DNA from: Candidatus Parabacteroides intestinavium
GTDB lineage: Bacteria; Bacteroidota; Bacteroidia; Bacteroidales; Tannerellaceae
Direction of reading: 5' to 3'
NCBI GenBank assembly: GCA_019118725.1
Contig: DWYO01000034.1
Span: 1 to 8,936, forward strand
Length of the DNA: 8,936 nt
A program made the translations under genes and the position numbers. Below the pieces are notes generated by a model. That model did no database searches. It was not told where the DNA came from and saw nothing but the letters and a program-made list of their open reading frames with translations. This document shows, piece after piece, positions 6,208-8,936 of this stretch; the first letter of the stretch is position 1, and each line of letters begins with the position of its first letter.

Positions 6208-7422
6208 TTATACCTTATTTGATTGGCGTTCCGCCTTACAGATTGTTATTGGATTATAGGAATCAACCGTCATGTGGATCTTCTCTTTCAGCATCAATCC
6301 GACCGGAGCCAGCGACTCGCAGAACAGACGCAGGCTATCCGCTGAAACGGAATTGAAAACGATTGTTCCCTGTTGGCTCAGATACCGGGAAACCTTTTGG
6401 ATAATCTGCGGCAAACGTCCTCCATGCCCACCAATGAATACCGCATCCGGCGTGCCCAATCCGCTTAACTTATCCAAATCCAGTTCCAGAAAATCCCCGA
6501 TAAACATCTCTATGCCCGGAGTCCCGAACCGGCGCATATTCTCGTTCATCAGTCTTCTGCCCTCTTCGCGAACCTCGAAAGCATCAATATGTAAATGAGG
6601 GAACTGAAGTTTGGCTTCGACCGAAACCGATCCTGTACAGAACCCTATATCCCATAAACAACTCTTTTCATGCAGATTCAGCATACTTAAAGACAACAGA
6701 CGAATAGGCATTTTGGTAATCATCTTTGTACGTCCGTCCAAAAGAGCAAACTCAGCATCAGGAATACCGAAAGGACGCCGGTGCCTCTCGCCTGTACTCT
6801 CCAAAATGAGGCAATTGGGGGTCTCAAAGCTTTCAGACGCAGCCTGCTGAATCGAAAAACACCGGATGCTCTGCTTATCTTCATTCCCCAAGTTCATTCC
6901 CACATACATCTTATATTGCACATACCCATATTCCAGCAAACGCCTTGCGATAACAGCCGGTGTATGGGCATGGTCGGTCAATATCCCGATTTTCGGACAC
7001 CGCTCTATCAAAGCCCGGTCCAATTCATGCCAAGGCCTTCCGGTCACAGAAACGATACGCATATCCTGATACGGCATCATAAGCTGATGCGCCAGCATCT
7101 GTAAGGAATTGAACCAAGGATACAATACGATATTCGCCCCGGGCATTCTCTTCCGGATCGTATTGGCAAAGCCATAAAACAACGGGTCTCCGGAGGCAAA
7201 AACCACGATACTCTCCTGATAGGTCTGATAACGCCGGAACACCTCATCCAGCGGAGTCTTGATATCTATCCAAACCGATTGCTTCGGAAGAATGGAACGT
7301 ACAATCTCATGATGACGTATTCCACCTGAGAAGATTCTATGCTTAGCGATCACCTGCTTGACTTCCGGTGAGAAAAAGGGGCACGGGGAGTCACTTATAC
7401 CGATAACATAAAAACGGTTCAT
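6208..7422 (-). CDS. cbiET: CbiE-CbiT (CobL-type): cobalt-precorrin-6B C5,C15-methyltransferase, decarboxylating
   Basis: This bifunctional enzyme methylates C5 and C15 of cobalt-precorrin-6B and removes the C12 acetate carboxyl, giving cobalt-precorrin-8. I chose the ATG at 7422 (404 residues), not the upstream ATG at 7464. It gives an ATGA overlap with the cbiHC stop, has GGAAGAG four bases upstream (7433-7427), and puts the CbiE first strand MNRFYVIGISDS at the N-terminus. The 14 extra residues of the longer form are basic and unlike the family. CbiE spans about residues 1-210 (SPEVKQVI, SGGIRHHEI at 32-40, VVFASGDPLFYG at 73-84, ILTDHAHTPAVIARRLLEYG at 147-166). CbiT spans about 220-400 (ITKMPIRLLSLSMLNL, CLWDIGFCTGSVSVEAK at 255-271, DAVFIGGHGG at 326-335). 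Odd point: the CbiT SAM motif, usually D-x-G-x-G-x-G, has Cys262 in place of the middle glycine. Confidence 0.94.
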   Translation of the reverse strand: MNRFYVIGISDSPCPFFSPEVKQVIAKHRIFSGGIRHHEIVRSILPKQSVWIDIKTPLDEVFRRYQTYQESIVVFASGDPLFYGFANTIRKRMPGANIVLYPWFNSLQMLAHQLMMPYQDMRIVSVTGRPWHELDRALIERCPKIGILTDHAHTPAVIARRLLEYGYVQYKMYVGMNLGNEDKQSIRCFSIQQAASESFETPNCLILESTGERHRRPFGIPDAEFALLDGRTKMITKMPIRLLSLSMLNLHEKSCLWDIGFCTGSVSVEAKLQFPHLHIDAFEVREEGRRLMNENMRRFGTPGIEMFIGDFLELDLDKLSGLGTPDAVFIGGHGGRLPQIIQKVSRYLSQQGTIVFNSVSADSLRLFCESLAPVGLMLKEKIHMTVDSYNPITICKAERQSNKV

Positions 7423-8843
7423 ACGTCTCTTCCGGGTTTTAATTGTTCGGCATCGTTGAAACAAAGAATGGCATTGACCAGCGTAGCCGCCAGATTACTT
7501 CCTCCCTTACGTCCCTCCACGATAATTTTAGGAATAGGGAATGGCTTTACCCTATATTTGGATTCCTTGACATGAACAAATCCGACTGGAGCCGCAATGA
7601 TTCCCCCTGGACGCGCTTTTCCTTTACGAATCAAATCGCACAGTTCCATCAAAGCGGTCGGCGCGTTGCCAAAAACGAACAAAGCATCCGGATGCTCTTC
7701 TACCGCCAGGCGAATGCCGGCCTGCGTACGAGTGACGCCTTTTCCGGTCATGGACGCGATGCGTTCATCATTCAAGTAACATTTCACCTCCAGTCCCATA
7801 CGTTGCAAGGCTCCTTTGCGTATACCGGCAGCAGCCATGGTCACATCCGTGACAAGGGTACGTATGGTTCCGTTCTCCAGTTTGTGATAAAGAATTTCTA
7901 CCGCCGATGGATCTGTATATAGAATATTCTCCATATCAAAATCAGCCGTAGTATGAATAGCATGGAGCAAAGCCCATTTCCGATCTAACGGAATATCGGG
8001 ATGCTTCAGCTCTTTCTCGATCGTACGGAAGCTACGGATCATGATATCCTGCCCGATACGGTTATCCGACTCCCCGTTTTTCATTTCACCATAATACCCA
8101 CGAGGAGTGATGAAGAGAGGTTGTCTATTTTCCCGGACATGAAAGAAACTTTGGGAATTGCCTATCAATACGACTGTAAACATATCTATCTGCTCCGGGT
8201 CAAGCTCTTCCAAGGTACACGTGTGTACCTCCTGTTCAGGACGTCCTGCCTGGCGGACATATCCTACCGGAGTATCCGGCTGACGTTCTTTCAGGAAGAT
8301 CTCCTTCAAACGATAAAGTTGCCAGTAACGTCCCTGGCTCTTCGGGTTATAAACAGCCGTTACAAAATCCGCCATAGCAGCCGCTTGGATCCGTTTTTCA
8401 ATGACTTCCCAGGGAGTCATCAAATCGGAGAGGGAAATCACGCAGAAGTCATGTCCTATAGGCGCTCCCAATAGGGAGGCAGCCTTCTGAAAAGCGCTGA
8501 TTCCGGGCAAAGCGATAATCTCTATATCCGCATCCGATTGTTGTTGCATCTCATAAATCAACGGAGTCATACCATAAATACCGGCATCCCCCGAACTGAT
8601 CACACATACAGCACACCCCTCTTCCGCATACCGGAAAGCCTCCTCGGCACGTTCCCGTTCCTTCTTCATGCCTGTATCTATGCATTGCGCATTCTCCCGA
8701 AGGTAATGTTGAATAAATTGAAAGTAATATTTATATCCGATGATAATATCCGAAGTCCGAATGGCCTCTAATACGGCAGGAGTAATATCTTCCGGGCTTC
8801 CGGGACCGATACCTGCCACAATGATTCTACCTTTTTGTGTCAT
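7419..8843 (-). CDS. cbiHC: CbiH-CbiC fusion: cobalt-precorrin-3 C17-methyltransferase / cobalt-precorrin-8 methylmutase
   Basis: The 474-residue protein carries the first and last of the eight activities in this cluster. CbiH (residues 1 to about 250) methylates C17 of cobalt-precorrin-3 and contracts the ring to give cobalt-precorrin-4. Seen are GRIIVAGIGPGSPEDITPAV (5-24), VISSGDAGIYGM (81-92), ALPGISAFQKAASLLGAPIG (111-130), DFVTAVYNPKSQGR (159-172) and VVLIGNSQSFF (224-234). CbiC (about 258-470) moves the methyl group from C11 to C12 of cobalt-precorrin-8 to form cobyrinic acid. It shows HAIHTTADFD (294-303), where His297 is the expected catalytic acid/base, then LVTDVTMAAAGI (330-341), NAPTAL (393-398), APVGFVHVKESK (418-429) and a conserved Gly-rich KGGSNLAA end. 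There is no C-terminal Fe-S domain as in long CbiH forms. The ATG at 8843 places the SAM motif correctly. The stop overlaps the cbiET start as ATGA, supporting an operon. Confidence 0.93.
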   Translation of the reverse strand: MTQKGRIIVAGIGPGSPEDITPAVLEAIRTSDIIIGYKYYFQFIQHYLRENAQCIDTGMKKERERAEEAFRYAEEGCAVCVISSGDAGIYGMTPLIYEMQQQSDADIEIIALPGISAFQKAASLLGAPIGHDFCVISLSDLMTPWEVIEKRIQAAAMADFVTAVYNPKSQGRYWQLYRLKEIFLKERQPDTPVGYVRQAGRPEQEVHTCTLEELDPEQIDMFTVVLIGNSQSFFHVRENRQPLFITPRGYYGEMKNGESDNRIGQDIMIRSFRTIEKELKHPDIPLDRKWALLHAIHTTADFDMENILYTDPSAVEILYHKLENGTIRTLVTDVTMAAAGIRKGALQRMGLEVKCYLNDERIASMTGKGVTRTQAGIRLAVEEHPDALFVFGNAPTALMELCDLIRKGKARPGGIIAAPVGFVHVKESKYRVKPFPIPKIIVEGRKGGSNLAATLVNAILCFNDAEQLKPGRDV

Positions 8844-8864
8844 CCTCGTTTTGTTCTAACTTAT

Positions 8865-8936
8865 TTATGTGTAAAATCGGTCCTTTTCTTTCCCATTTAC
8901 TGATAAAAAATAAAGAAATAGGCCGATTATTGCATC
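8865..8936 (-). other. Possible 3' end of an upstream minus-strand gene (ambiguous frame)
   Basis: From the right edge, the - strand reads open for 23 codons to a TAA at 8867-8865, giving a hydrophobic stretch (IIGLFLYFL) followed by KEKDRFYT. This would leave a 21-base gap to cbiHC, as in an operon. A second - strand frame is also open from the edge and ends just inside cbiHC with a polar tail (NKLEQNEDDTKR). Only one can be real, and neither is long enough to identify. No clear TAnnTTTG promoter or riboswitch is visible in 8844-8936, which favours transcription entering from outside the window. Confidence 0.25.

Noticed and set aside
7423..7464. Longer N-terminus for cbiET from the ATG at 7464
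   Set aside because: It adds 14 basic residues not expected in CbiE and overlaps cbiHC by 46 bases. The ATG at 7422 has a ribosome binding site and a normal ATGA junction.
7443..8474. Two + strand open frames of 159 and 157 codons opposite cbiHC
   Set aside because: Both are antisense shadows of the conserved CbiC and CbiH domains, and the translations look random.

Overview
The window looks like chromosomal DNA of a gut-type Bacteroidales bacterium, most likely Parabacteroides or Bacteroides. Three things point there: the way the cobalamin genes are fused (CbiJ-CbiD, CbiG-CbiF, CbiE-CbiT, CbiH-CbiC), a promoter of the Bacteroidetes type (TTTG, 20 bases, TAnnTTTG-like) ahead of the TPR gene, and intergenic spaces filled with palindromic repeats rather than simple spacers. 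Several starts also lack a Shine-Dalgarno sequence. The genus is an inference from memory of these families; no search was possible.

Layout. Positions 1-199 hold no convincing gene, only palindromic repeat-like sequence. On the + strand, 200-1342 encodes a glycerate kinase and 1423-2154 a secreted TPR-repeat protein with its own promoter, which carries a perfect 14-bp palindrome in its spacer. Positions 2154-2405 are a convergent intergenic region packed with inverted repeats: a terminator-like hairpin, a G/C-clamped hairpin, a 120-bp element with terminal inverted repeats, and a 13-bp hairpin that includes the last codons of the facing gene. From 8843 down to 2389 the - strand carries four tightly spaced genes: cbiHC, cbiET, cbiGF and cbiJD. 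The first three are separated by an ATGA overlap and a 3-base gap. Only the last junction is wide (144 bases), and it holds a perfect 19-bp inverted repeat with nested palindromes. The right edge may hold the 3' end of one more - strand gene.

Function. The four fused cobalamin proteins supply eight activities of the anaerobic (early cobalt insertion) corrin pathway. Together they cover every step from cobalt-precorrin-3 to cobyrinic acid: CbiH, CbiF, CbiG, CbiD, CbiJ, CbiE/CbiT and CbiC. CbiD and CbiG are diagnostic of the anaerobic route. The cobalt chelatase, CbiL and the late steps (amidation, adenosylation, nucleotide loop) are not in the window. No cobalamin riboswitch is visible, so any such control would lie beyond the right edge.

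I see no wholly new protein system. The least explained material is the palindromic DNA: the three repeat regions share two-base GG-centred palindromes, two of them with the core ACTGGAGT.
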